A DNA stretch of 64,000 nucleotides from Cecembia rubra (GTDB taxonomy: Bacteria > Bacteroidota > Bacteroidia > Cytophagales > Cyclobacteriaceae). Below the pieces are notes generated by a model. That model had not been told where the DNA came from and made no database searches. It worked only from the letters and a program-made list of their open reading frames with translations. The DNA lies in assembly GCF_003014575.1 (NCBI RefSeq), contig NZ_PYGF01000004.1, forward strand, positions 62,001-126,000, written 5' to 3'. Shown here in pieces: positions 25,526 through 33,839 of the stretch. The stretch's first letter is position 1, and the number at the start of each line of letters is the position of its first letter. The position numbers were made by a program, and so were the translations under genes.

Positions 25526-26191
25526 TTATTTGTTTTGGTATAAAAACTTGGCAAAATCAATAAAGGTATCCAGGGCACTTTTTCCCATCAAGTCAAAAGC
25601 AAGATTAACCGACTTTTCAATTGCTGCATCTGTTTTTTCAAATGATGGTGAAGTATCTTTCAGCCAGAACTGAAACACAAACCATACTTGCAACCACAAT
25701 GCCTCATCATAACGTTCGGTAATCAATGGCCTATTGGCAATTTCTTCGGTTTCCTTTCCTTCCAATATAATCTCATTGGCAAATTCCTTGAATTTATCTT
25801 TGAAAATCTTCACTTCTTGAGGAAGCAATTTTTTCATGTCTTTTTGCCCTCCATAGAGAGACAAGAGATAGGACCGGTTTTTTTTAAGTTCTTCCACCAG
25901 GGTAAAAAGAAAACCAAGCAATTTTTCTCTGGCACTGTATTCCTTGAAAACTTCCTGTGATTCCAAGTTTTGAATTGTATCATCATACAATTTACCCCAG
26001 ACTGCTGATTTTATTGCTTCAAAAGAAGTGAAATAGGTATAGAAATCTGCCTCATTCATCTTGAGTTCTTTGGCAAACTTATATATGGACAAGGGTTCAG
26101 ACCCCTTTTCCAGAACATGGTTGACATAACCCGTGATAATTTTTATTCTGGGATCAACTTTACTTGCCTTCTTTGCAGTTGTATTTTCCAT
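25526..26191 (-). CDS. TetR-family transcriptional regulator
   Basis: TetR regulator, 221 residues from the ATG at 26191; another in-frame ATG at 26221 would add ten poorly conserved residues. The N-terminal helix-turn-helix covers KIITGYVNHVLEKG, PLSIYKFAKELKMNEADFYT and YFTSFEAIKSAVW; the rest is the helical ligand-binding domain of a Bacteroidota TetR group with conserved Trp residues. It is the first gene of an operon with the ABC1 kinase. An 18-base inverted repeat just upstream is a natural candidate for its own operator. Confidence 0.87.
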   Translation of the reverse strand: MENTTAKKASKVDPRIKIITGYVNHVLEKGSEPLSIYKFAKELKMNEADFYTYFTSFEAIKSAVWGKLYDDTIQNLESQEVFKEYSAREKLLGFLFTLVEELKKNRSYLLSLYGGQKDMKKLLPQEVKIFKDKFKEFANEIILEGKETEEIANRPLITERYDEALWLQVWFVFQFWLKDTSPSFEKTDAAIEKSVNLAFDLMGKSALDTFIDFAKFLYQNK

Positions 26192-26233
26192 TATGGTATT
26201 GTTTACTTTAAGTATAACCAATAAAGGGGAGCT

Positions 26234-26251
26234 GAAGTTTTGAAAAGCTTC
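26234..26251 (-). promoter_or_regulatory. Candidate TetR operator
   Basis: GAAGTTTTGAAAAGCTTC is an 18-base inverted repeat with one mismatched pair (arms GAAGTTTT and AAAAGCTTC around the centre). It lies 43 bases upstream of the TetR start. Position and size suit a TetR autoregulatory site. Confidence 0.45.
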
Positions 26252-26458
26252 ATTATTTAAATACTATAAAAAAATGGGCCTTGCCTGTAAATAAGATTAT
26301 CCTTGATAGGGCTCAAAGAAATAGGTGGATTTTATTAGACCAAATAAATCAAAATTTATTAAATTTAGAATAACAGTAAAAGTACTGCGGGATTTAAGAA
26401 GTTTTTCGTCCAGTTTGAGTAAAAAATACAGTCTCAATAATAACCAACCGGTTAAGCT

Positions 26459-27283
26459 ATGATCTATCAATATATAGCACCAAGTCAGGCCTTAAAGGAG
26501 TTTGTTAGGGATTATTTGATAGCTCATTTTAATTTTGATAGAAATAAAAATATCCCGTTCAAGCCTTATTCTCCTAAACCTGAGCAAACTATCACTTTTC
26601 TACCAAAAGGAAAATTAACTATTTGGAATCCTCTAACTGATGAAACGCAACTTGCTCCAGTTATATCCATCTGTGGGCAGCAAGTTTCCAGATACAATTT
26701 TTACCTTACTTCGGAGTATCTTATGCTGAGGATCCATTTCCAGCCAGGGGCACTTTTTCGTTTGCTGGGAATTCCTCTTTTAGAGTTTACCGATTCTTGG
26801 TTTGATGCAGAGTCAGTCATAGGACGCGAAATATTGGAAGTGAATGAGCGCCTAGCCAATTGTCGAAACTATGGTGAAATGATCGCAGTTGTTGAAGATT
26901 ACTTGACAATTAAGATTAAGAAAGTAAGAGCAGGAACACACCCACTTGATAAGGTGGCCTCCTACCTCTTTTCCAATCCATACCAATGCTCTTTAGATTG
27001 GCTTTCCAAGCAGGCCTTCCTTTGCCCAAGACAATTTAATCGCAAGTTTAATGAACGAATGGGGGTTGGCCCTAAACTGTACAGCCGTGTTGTACGTTTT
27101 TACAACGCATATCAATACAAAGAAACACATCCCAAGGAGGATTGGTTGACCATTGCTTTACGGTTTGGTTATACTGATTACCAGCATATGGTGAAAGATT
27201 TCAACCAATTTGCACAGGTAAACCCTAATTTATGGATCGATCAGGATAATCAATCACCGGAAAGGATATTGAATCTCGAATGA
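26459..27283 (+). CDS. AraC-family transcriptional regulator
   Basis: Regulator of 274 residues. The N-terminal half (about 1-150) is a DUF6597-like sensing domain with TITFLPKGKLTIWNP and LRIHFQPGALFRLLGIPL. The C-terminal AraC helix-turn-helix region (160-265) contains CPRQFNRKFNERMGVGPK and RFGYTDYQHMVKDFNQF. The target may be the cupin lipoprotein gene, which is convergent and ends 110 bases away, but that is only a guess. A 237-base spacer separates it from the TetR gene. Confidence 0.9.
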   Translation: MIYQYIAPSQALKEFVRDYLIAHFNFDRNKNIPFKPYSPKPEQTITFLPKGKLTIWNPLTDETQLAPVISICGQQVSRYNFYLTSEYLMLRIHFQPGALFRLLGIPLLEFTDSWFDAESVIGREILEVNERLANCRNYGEMIAVVEDYLTIKIKKVRAGTHPLDKVASYLFSNPYQCSLDWLSKQAFLCPRQFNRKFNERMGVGPKLYSRVVRFYNAYQYKETHPKEDWLTIALRFGYTDYQHMVKDFNQFAQVNPNLWIDQDNQSPERILNLE

Positions 27284-27391
27284 AAAATCTCATTTGTATG
27301 GAATCCATAGGAATGGACAATCCATAGAATACGCTGATTAAGTCTATCAATAACAGTTCATTTAAATATTCATGTGTATGGTATTTTGGTT

Positions 27392-27982
27392 CTAATGTTC
27401 TGCAAGCGGAGGGCCTACTACTTTCATACCATGTGCTGCAAATAAATCCTCAGCTTCTTCCGGTGTTGGGGGATGGTTCATCCCACAGCTTTTCATGAAG
27501 AATGCTTCAAGTGATCCCGCCGGCTGAACAGCCAATAGCAATGTTCCTGGATTGTCCCCAAAATAAGCCCAAACATGTGGGATCATGCGAGGGGCAAATA
27601 GTGAATCGCCGGGTTTCAGCACAAATTTTTCATCTCCAACTTCAAAAGCAAACTCCCCCTCCAGTGCATAAAACCATTCATCTTGGTCATAGTGGAAATG
27701 CCGGGGAGGTCCACCTTTGCCCATTTTGGCATGTTCGAAAACGAAAATCGATCCATCTGTATCTTTACCGGAAACTTTGATCTGAAGGGGTATAATTCCC
27801 CAAATCATGAGTTGCTCTTGGAATCGGTTAGCTCCATTAGGAACATACACCGCCTTTTCAGCCCTTCTCCTTATGTCACTTGCTGAATTTGCAGGTACTC
27901 TACTTGAGCAACCAGCCATTCCTCCTGTTACCACTGCGGCGGCACCAATGCTGGCAAATTGTATAAATTGTTTCCTGTCCAT
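27392..27982 (-). CDS. Cupin-domain lipoprotein
   Basis: Exported lipoprotein of 196 residues. The N-terminus has a charged start, a hydrophobic stretch and a lipobox ending GGMAGC, with C25 as the lipidation site. The mature part is a single cupin barrel (about 70-165): PPRHFHYDQDEWFYALEGE supplies metal ligands (His, His, Glu) and APRMIPHVWAYFG the last His. Quercetinase-like or sugar-binding roles are possible. It converges with the AraC gene and has no operon partner. Confidence 0.83.
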   Translation of the reverse strand: MDRKQFIQFASIGAAAVVTGGMAGCSSRVPANSASDIRRRAEKAVYVPNGANRFQEQLMIWGIIPLQIKVSGKDTDGSIFVFEHAKMGKGGPPRHFHYDQDEWFYALEGEFAFEVGDEKFVLKPGDSLFAPRMIPHVWAYFGDNPGTLLLAVQPAGSLEAFFMKSCGMNHPPTPEEAEDLFAAHGMKVVGPPLAEH

Positions 27983-28415
27983 AGCATTTGTTTCTTATGA
28001 AGAACAAACCTACTCCCATTTATACATTGCTTGGTGGTAAAAAAAAGACTTCATATTGCCATGCATCCTTCTTTCTGACTAAAGAAGAATCTTGACAGGG
28101 TAATTACCAGATGGGTTGATTTTCAGGTATTCCTTTGGGATTATTATTGGGTCAATAAAGACACAAATTCAATTCACTCAAATTACTGTCAAAAAACACC
28201 TTACATGATTGTTCACTTTCTTGGCAGTAGAATCATCACAATAGAATTAAGCTACGATTTCAAACCAATATCAATGAATAACTTGTCCGCAGAGGCGGAT
28301 CCAATATCTATTATTATCAGGTGGATTCAAGACCCAATTAAAATTGGTTAATGGTCTAATTACGGATATACATAACACCTTATCATCAAAAGGAATTAAC
28401 AATTCCTGCCAAACC
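27983..28415. other. 433-base spacer without a clear gene
   Basis: AT-rich spacer between hslV (ending at 28416) and the cupin gene start. The minus strand near 28078-28150 can encode IIPKEYLKINPSGNYPVKIL followed by a stop, which looks like the end of a lost coding region, but no start or family is recognisable. No strong hairpin or promoter was found. Confidence 0.3.
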
Positions 28416-28958
28416 TTATTTCACCACTTTCTCCACTACCAAATTATGATTGGTGTAGATGCAGACATCGGCAGCTATCCCCAAACTCTCTCTGACCATT
28501 TCTTCGGCAGATAGCTGAGGTGCAAATTTCTTTAATGCCCTTGCCGCAGACTGGGCATACATACTTCCTGAACCAATGGTTGCGATTTCCATATCGGGTT
28601 CAATTACATCGCCCGTTCCGGAAATGATCAGAATATCCTGACTGTCCGCCACAATCATCATGGCTTCCAATCTGCTTAGCATCCTGTCCATTCTCCACTC
28701 CTTGGCCAACTCTACTGCAGCACGCTTCATATTATTGCCATATGCTCCCAACTTTTCCTCAAACTTTTCCAAAAGTGTAAAAGCATCAGCAGTTGATCCA
28801 GCAAAACCGGTAATTATTTTTCCACCCTGAAGTTTCCTGATTTTATTTACAGAACTTTTGGCTACCGTATTTCCCAAAGTCGCCTGACCATCTGCTCCGA
28901 TAACTACTTCTCCATTATGCTTGATGGCCACAACGGTGGTTGATTTTATTTTTTCCAT
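28416..28958 (-). CDS. hslV: ATP-dependent protease peptidase subunit HslV
   Basis: Proteasome-like threonine peptidase, 180 residues, which forms a double hexamer and works with HslU. The catalytic N-terminal threonine lies in STTVVAIKHNG; the gene encodes MEKIKS ahead of it, a short propeptide that must be removed, unlike the single Met in E. coli. Other family segments are VVIGADGQATLGNTV, GFAGSTADAFTLLEKFE and IGSGSMYAQSAARAL. hslU is not adjacent. Directly upstream is a 7-base-period repeat. Confidence 0.95.
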   Translation of the reverse strand: MEKIKSTTVVAIKHNGEVVIGADGQATLGNTVAKSSVNKIRKLQGGKIITGFAGSTADAFTLLEKFEEKLGAYGNNMKRAAVELAKEWRMDRMLSRLEAMMIVADSQDILIISGTGDVIEPDMEIATIGSGSMYAQSAARALKKFAPQLSAEEMVRESLGIAADVCIYTNHNLVVEKVVK

Positions 28959-28965
28959 TTTTTTA

Positions 28966-29000
28966 AGACTTAAGATTCAAGACGAAAGATTTTAGATGAA
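28966..29000 (-). repeat. Heptanucleotide-period repeat upstream of hslV
   Basis: On the plus strand the units AGACTTA, AGATTCA, AGACGAA, AGATTTT and AGATGAA follow each other in phase. More degenerate than the arrays near ettA and tsf. It lies directly before the hslV start codon, within its presumed leader. Confidence 0.55.
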
Positions 29001-29033
29001 ATAAACATGAAGAAATAAGGTTGAAATAGAAAT

Positions 29034-29260
29034 TTGCTACGCGATATTGAATATTCGCTTTGCGCTATTTTTAAATTAGAAATGGTACATGAATTTGTTC
29101 AAATTGAAACCCAAGAAAATATTCCAATATCAATTAATATCCATAAATATCACCCTTATTTCCACTGTATTTCTACCCTATTTCAATTTGTTTCAATCAA
29201 TATCGCTGCAAACTAATATCCCAATATCTTATAATATCTATAAATATCCCTCCTCTACCT
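29034..29260. repeat. AT-rich ATATC/GATATT repeat block
   Basis: Spacer DNA with two similar units of about 38 bases (29117-29154 and 29214-29251, roughly 80 percent alike by eye), each rich in AATATC with TAAATATC, plus a small palindrome GCGATATTGAATATTCGC near 29040. No coding potential is convincing. Confidence 0.5.
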
Positions 29261-29283
29261 ATTTCAATAACCATACTAAAAAC

Positions 29284-29311
29284 AAAAAGTCCTGACAGAT
29301 CAGGACTTTTT
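29284..29311 (-). terminator. Terminator of the E2 gene
   Basis: Perfect 12-base-pair stem AAAAAGTCCTGA (29284-29295) / TCAGGACTTTTT (29300-29311), loop CAGA. It lies 20 bases after the stop of the pyruvate dehydrogenase E2 gene. Confidence 0.93.
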
Positions 29312-29330
29312 GACATATTTGAATTGACAA

Positions 29331-30992
29331 TTAAATCAAAATTCTCACTGGGTCCTCCAATAGACCTTTTAAAGTTTTTAGGAATGCAGAACCTACAGCA
29401 CCATCCACTACCCTGTGATCGCATGACAAAGTTACTTTCATTACATTACCCACTTGCATCTGTCCATTTTTGACAACAACAGTTTCTTTGATTCCACCCA
29501 CTGCCAAGATACAGGCATCTGGTGGGTTGATGATGGCAGTAAACTCTTCGATGCCAAACATTCCCAAGTTGGAAATGGTAAAGGTATTACCTTCCCAGTC
29601 TTTGGGCTGAAGTTCTTTGTTCTTGGCTTTCGCACCAAGGGTCTTCGCTTCATTGGAAATCTGAGAAAGTGACTTGCTGTCTGCAAAACGGATTACCGGT
29701 ACCAACAGACCTTCCTCTACAGCTACGGCCATCCCGATATGGATGTGGTCATTGTATCTGATTTTTTCACCTAACCATGAAGAATTTACCTTAGGATGCT
29801 GACGTAGGGCAGCTGCCGTAGCTTTGATAACCATGTCGTTGAAGGAAATCTTTACAGGGGCCACTTCATTCATGCTGTTTCTCGCTTCAATGGCCTTATC
29901 CATATTGATTTCCATGGTCAGATAGAAGTGAGGTGCACTGAATTTGCTTTCTGCCAATCGCTTGGCAATGACTTTCCTCATTTGGGAAACCTTTTCTTCT
30001 CTGAAGGATTCCTGACCTACAACTGGGGCTGAAGTGGCCATTGCTGTCGGGGCCGCAGCAGTCTGGGCTACTGATGGAGTGTAGTTTTCTACATCCCTTT
30101 TCACAATTCTTCCACCTTCTCCGGAACCTTTCACCAAAGTGATATCTATACCTTTTTCCGAAGCCATTTTCTTGGCCAATGGAGAGGCTTTAACCCTTCC
30201 GCCTTCAGCGTTAGAAACTGTAGTTGTTGGAATTTCAGGGGCTTTTGACACATCCTCTTTTTTAGTTTCCTCTGCGGGGGCATCCTTCTTTTCCTCAACA
30301 GGAGAGGATGACTCAGTACCTGACTTGGACTGATGGGCTTTGAGTAGTTTCTCAAAATCTGATCCTTTTTCTCCAATAATGGCAATTACGCCATCTACAG
30401 CGACTGAATCACCAGCTTCAACACCTATATATAATAAAGTTCCATCCTCATATGATTCCAGTTCCATGGTAGCTTTGTCCGTTTCTACCTCAGCAATGAT
30501 GTCGCCCGACTTCACAGAATCACCAACCTTCTTCAACCAAGAAGCTATTGTTCCTTCAGTCATGGTATCACTCATCTTGGGCATGGTAATTACCGTAGCA
30601 TTGATACCTGAAACATCGATGTTATCAGTACTAGGAGTCTTATCAGCCGGCTTTTTTTCTGATTTTGGCTTTTCTACTTCTTCTTTAACTTCGGTAGTAG
30701 AAGCACCACTTCCGCCAACTTCAATGTCCTTTAATATTTTATCTATATTCTCACCTTTCTCACCTATAATGGCTATAACTCCATTGACAGCTACAGCGTC
30801 CTTTTCCTGCACACCAATGTACAGCAAAACTCCTTCTTCATAAGACTCCAGTTCCATGGTAGCCTTATCAGTTTCTACCTCTGCCAATATATCTCCTGGC
30901 TTTACGGTATCTCCTACTTTCTTTAACCACGCTGCGATAACACCTTCTTCCATGGTGTCGCTCATTTTAGGCATTCTAATTATCTCGGCCAT
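29331..30992 (-). CDS. Pyruvate dehydrogenase complex E2 (dihydrolipoamide acetyltransferase)
   Basis: E2 core subunit of 553 residues that transfers acetyl groups to CoA. Domains: lipoyl domain 1 (K43 in ETDKATMELES), lipoyl domain 2 (K173 in the same motif), linkers rich in Glu/Lys/Pro, peripheral-subunit-binding domain (about 267-303, VKASPLAKKMASEKGIDIT), and the catalytic domain ending LSCDHRVVDGAVG with the active-site His. The twin lipoyl domains are nearly identical. E1 and E3 genes are not adjacent. The pyruvate type is inferred from MAEIIRMPKMSDTMEEGVIA; a branched-chain type is less likely. Confidence 0.93.
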   Translation of the reverse strand: MAEIIRMPKMSDTMEEGVIAAWLKKVGDTVKPGDILAEVETDKATMELESYEEGVLLYIGVQEKDAVAVNGVIAIIGEKGENIDKILKDIEVGGSGASTTEVKEEVEKPKSEKKPADKTPSTDNIDVSGINATVITMPKMSDTMTEGTIASWLKKVGDSVKSGDIIAEVETDKATMELESYEDGTLLYIGVEAGDSVAVDGVIAIIGEKGSDFEKLLKAHQSKSGTESSSPVEEKKDAPAEETKKEDVSKAPEIPTTTVSNAEGGRVKASPLAKKMASEKGIDITLVKGSGEGGRIVKRDVENYTPSVAQTAAAPTAMATSAPVVGQESFREEKVSQMRKVIAKRLAESKFSAPHFYLTMEINMDKAIEARNSMNEVAPVKISFNDMVIKATAAALRQHPKVNSSWLGEKIRYNDHIHIGMAVAVEEGLLVPVIRFADSKSLSQISNEAKTLGAKAKNKELQPKDWEGNTFTISNLGMFGIEEFTAIINPPDACILAVGGIKETVVVKNGQMQVGNVMKVTLSCDHRVVDGAVGSAFLKTLKGLLEDPVRILI

Positions 30993-31115
30993 AAGCTTAT
31001 TTTATCCTAGTCAAATTTTAAGGAGCCCAAAAATAGTTCTTAAAATGTCTTAATTCAAATTTAATAATAGTATTTTCAGGATTAAAAAGTCCAAAACAGC
31101 TGATTTTGTTTGATA

Positions 31116-32075
31116 ATGCCTATAATCCACAAAACCAATTATGAATACCCACCATGGCTTTTCAATGGTCATTTACAAACAATTTTTCCGGCGCTCATGC
31201 GTCCTTCTGCACCATTACCCTTTGAAAGAGAAAGGATTATTACTCCAGATGGGGATTTCCTAGACCTTGACTGGCTCAGAAATGGCTCAAAAAACCTTGT
31301 CATAATCAGCCATGGTCTGGAAGGAAATAGCAAGCGACCCTATATGACCGGTATGGCCCGCCAATTTTACACACAAAGTTTTGATTTGCTCAATTGGAAT
31401 TATAGGGGATGTAGTGAAGAAATGAACAACAAGCCCATTTTTTACCATTCAGGAGCAACTTATGACCTCCATCATGTGGTCAATTATGCTTCAGCCTCCT
31501 ACGAAAACGTATTTTTGATTGGATTCAGTTTGGGTGGAAATCTCACATTGAAATACCTGGGTGAAAAAAGGGAAAGATCCCCTAAAATAAAAAAAGGCAT
31601 CGCCATTTCTGTTCCCCTTCATCTAGAAAGCTCCTGTATAAAAATCTCCACAGGGGAAAATATAATTTATGCCAAAAGGTTTCTGAAAACCCTTAAGGAA
31701 AAAGTAGTGAAAAAAGCGAAAAAGTTTCCGGATGAAATTCCGCTTGGAATTCTTCGGAAAATCAAAACCCTACAGGATTTTGATGACCATTATACTGGCC
31801 CTCTTCATGGTTTTGATGATGCACATGATTATTATGAGCAAAATTCGTCTTTATATTTCCTTGAAAACATTGAAGTACCAGCACTGATTTTAAGTGCCCA
31901 GAATGACCCTTTTTTGAGTGACAAATGCTTCCCTATAAGTCTGGGAAGAAAACTGGACCAAGTATGGATGGAATTCCCTAAATATGGAGGACATGTTGGA
32001 TTCAGCCCCAGAAAAAAAGAAGATATCTACTGGTCTGAAAAAAGGTCATTTGAATTTATCACAGGCAATCTGTAA
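31116..32075 (+). CDS. YheT-like alpha/beta hydrolase
   Basis: Alpha/beta hydrolase of 319 residues of the YheT/UPF0017 group. The N-terminal YPPWLFNGHLQTIFPAL is the family hallmark. The nucleophile elbow is IGFSLGGNLTLKYLG; the oxyanion region is ISHGLEGNSKRPYM; late acid/base residues lie in AQNDPF and GGHVGF. I start at the ATG at 31116, six bases after an in-frame TTG. Twenty-one bases separate it from the SRAP gene, so they are probably one operon. Physiological substrate unknown. Confidence 0.88.
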   Translation: MPIIHKTNYEYPPWLFNGHLQTIFPALMRPSAPLPFERERIITPDGDFLDLDWLRNGSKNLVIISHGLEGNSKRPYMTGMARQFYTQSFDLLNWNYRGCSEEMNNKPIFYHSGATYDLHHVVNYASASYENVFLIGFSLGGNLTLKYLGEKRERSPKIKKGIAISVPLHLESSCIKISTGENIIYAKRFLKTLKEKVVKKAKKFPDEIPLGILRKIKTLQDFDDHYTGPLHGFDDAHDYYEQNSSLYFLENIEVPALILSAQNDPFLSDKCFPISLGRKLDQVWMEFPKYGGHVGFSPRKKEDIYWSEKRSFEFITGNL

Positions 32076-32096
32076 TTTTCCAGAAAACAAAACCTT

Positions 32097-32798
32097 ATGT
32101 GCGGTAGATATTCTTTGAGCAAAAGCAAAATCCAGCTAGAGGAAAGATTTCAGGCAGAAATGTTGGGGGAATTCAACCCAAGGTATAACATAGCCCCAAC
32201 ACAGCTTGTGCCGGTCATCACTTCTGACAGTCCCAAAGGGTTCTCTTTTTTTTATTGGGGTATCACACCGGATTTCGGAAAGAACAAACCTGTATCCCAA
32301 AAGTTTATCAATGCAAAAGCCGAAACTGTGCATGAAAAAATCTCTTTCAAAAATTCCTTTCTGAAAAGAAGGTGTTTGGTGCCCGCAGATGGCTTTTTTG
32401 AGTGGAAAAGACTAGGGAAAAAGACTAAAATCCCATATCGTTTTACCCTGGCCAATGAGGAAGCTTTTGCTTTTGCTGGTATTTGGGAGGAATATGAAAA
32501 CGAGTTTGGGGAAAGTAACCACACCTTTCTTATCCTAACAACTGAATCCAATTCACTTGTCTCAGAAGTTCATGACAGAATGCCGGTCATACTAAAAAAA
32601 GAAGATGAAAAAAAATGGCTGGATACTTACAGAAGTCAGGAAGATCTCATCAAATTGCTCACTCCCTACCAGGTGGATGAAATGCTCAGTTACACAGTAT
32701 CTCCACTCGTAAACAGTGTAAGCAATGACAGCCCTTCCATTATCCGAAAGACTTCCGCTCCTATAGATCAATTCGGAAATTACACCCTATTTGGCTAA
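32097..32798 (+). CDS. SRAP domain protein (YedK/HMCES-like abasic-site DNA-protein crosslinker)
   Basis: SOS response-associated peptidase family protein, 233 residues. It shields abasic sites in single-stranded DNA by a covalent link through Cys2, which requires removal of Met1. The sequence starts MCGRYSL, giving that Cys. Other active-site parts are FNPRYNIAPTQ (Asn), LVPADGFFEWK (Glu) and VHDRMPVIL (His). Its stop overlaps the next start (TAATG), indicating coupling with the metallo-beta-lactamase-fold gene. Confidence 0.93.
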   Translation: MCGRYSLSKSKIQLEERFQAEMLGEFNPRYNIAPTQLVPVITSDSPKGFSFFYWGITPDFGKNKPVSQKFINAKAETVHEKISFKNSFLKRRCLVPADGFFEWKRLGKKTKIPYRFTLANEEAFAFAGIWEEYENEFGESNHTFLILTTESNSLVSEVHDRMPVILKKEDEKKWLDTYRSQEDLIKLLTPYQVDEMLSYTVSPLVNSVSNDSPSIIRKTSAPIDQFGNYTLFG

Positions 32799-33697
32799 TG
32801 GAAAGTATCCAGATCATAGACCTCAAATTTTTAGAAACAAAAGATGCCATTGCTTCTTTTTTAATACAGACGGAAATTGGTCCCATATTGATAGAATCCG
32901 GTCCGGAAAGCACATTCAGCGCATTGAAAAAATCAATAGAGGAATTGGGATTTGACCTCAAGGACATTCAGCATGTACTTTTAACCCATATCCATTTTGA
33001 TCATGCAGGAGCAGCCTGGAAATTGGCGGAGCTTGGGGCAAAAATTTATGTACACCCTCTTGGAAAACCCCATTTGGAATCCCCTGAAAAGCTATGGAAT
33101 TCTGCCAAACAGATTTATGTGGAAGAAATGGACAGGTTATGGGGCCAAATGCAGCCCATACCGGAAAATCAGTTGATAGCCGTAAAAGATGGTGAAGTCC
33201 TTGAATTTGGAACCACAAGGATCAAATCCCTTCACACGCCAGGGCATGCCATACACCACATTGCATGGAATTTTGATGGTAATATTTTTACTGGAGATGT
33301 AGCGGGTGTAAAAATTGACGGTGGTCCTGTGGTTCCCCCCTGCCCACCCCCAGACATCAACATTGAAGCATGGAAAAACTCTTTGACTATATTGAAAGCA
33401 GAAAAACCAAAAGCTTTGTACCTGACACATTTTGGAAGAATCACTGAGATAGACTCTCATTTAAACAGCCTTTCGGATATATTGGAGGATTGGGCAAACT
33501 GGTTTAAACCGCATTACGAAAAAGGAGAAGAACAAGAACTTGTCATACCAAAATTCATGGAGTACACCCAATCCCAATTAAAAAAAGGAGGATGCTCCGA
33601 AACACAGATCCAGGTCTATGAATACGCAAATCCAAGCTGGATGTCCGTAGCAGGTCTATACCGATACTGGAAATTGAAATTCCAGGGAAGAATCTGA
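32798..33697 (+). CDS. MBL-fold metallo-hydrolase
   Basis: Metallo-beta-lactamase superfamily hydrolase of 299 residues with THIHFDHAG (63-71, H64/H66/D68/H69), a later HTPGHA histidine, GDVAGV and LYLTHFGR. The long insertion after the metal motif and a C-terminal helical part place it with general MBL-fold enzymes such as glyoxalase II- or lactonase-like proteins. One-base overlap with the SRAP gene. No signal peptide. Substrate unknown. Confidence 0.9.
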   Translation: MESIQIIDLKFLETKDAIASFLIQTEIGPILIESGPESTFSALKKSIEELGFDLKDIQHVLLTHIHFDHAGAAWKLAELGAKIYVHPLGKPHLESPEKLWNSAKQIYVEEMDRLWGQMQPIPENQLIAVKDGEVLEFGTTRIKSLHTPGHAIHHIAWNFDGNIFTGDVAGVKIDGGPVVPPCPPPDINIEAWKNSLTILKAEKPKALYLTHFGRITEIDSHLNSLSDILEDWANWFKPHYEKGEEQELVIPKFMEYTQSQLKKGGCSETQIQVYEYANPSWMSVAGLYRYWKLKFQGRI

Positions 33698-33734
33698 TTT
33701 TTTATTCCGTTTCAATTAACTTAAAGCCATTCCT

Positions 33735-33839
33735 ATGAGCTATTGTTTGGAAAACGATCAGGAAGTAGGATATTTGTATGCAGTGCATAATACATCATAC
33801 AAGGCAGTTTTAAATAATCCCAAGAAGCTTTATAGATGA
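33735..33839 (+). CDS. 34-codon ORF overlapping the fabH start
   Basis: Short ORF starting ATG at 33735 and encoding MSYCLENDQEVGYLYAVHNT followed by SYKAVLNNPKKLYR, with its TGA overlapping the fabH ATG (ATGA, 33836-33839). A stop codon lies six codons upstream, so the frame is bounded. The exact overlap suggests translational coupling or a regulatory leader. No homologue is recognised; chance is possible at this length. Confidence 0.35.
   Translation: MSYCLENDQEVGYLYAVHNTSYKAVLNNPKKLYR

Noticed and set aside
30340-30843. Plus-strand frame of 167 codons inside the E2 gene
   Set aside because: Antisense of the lipoyl repeats; its internal repetition copies the lipoyl duplication.
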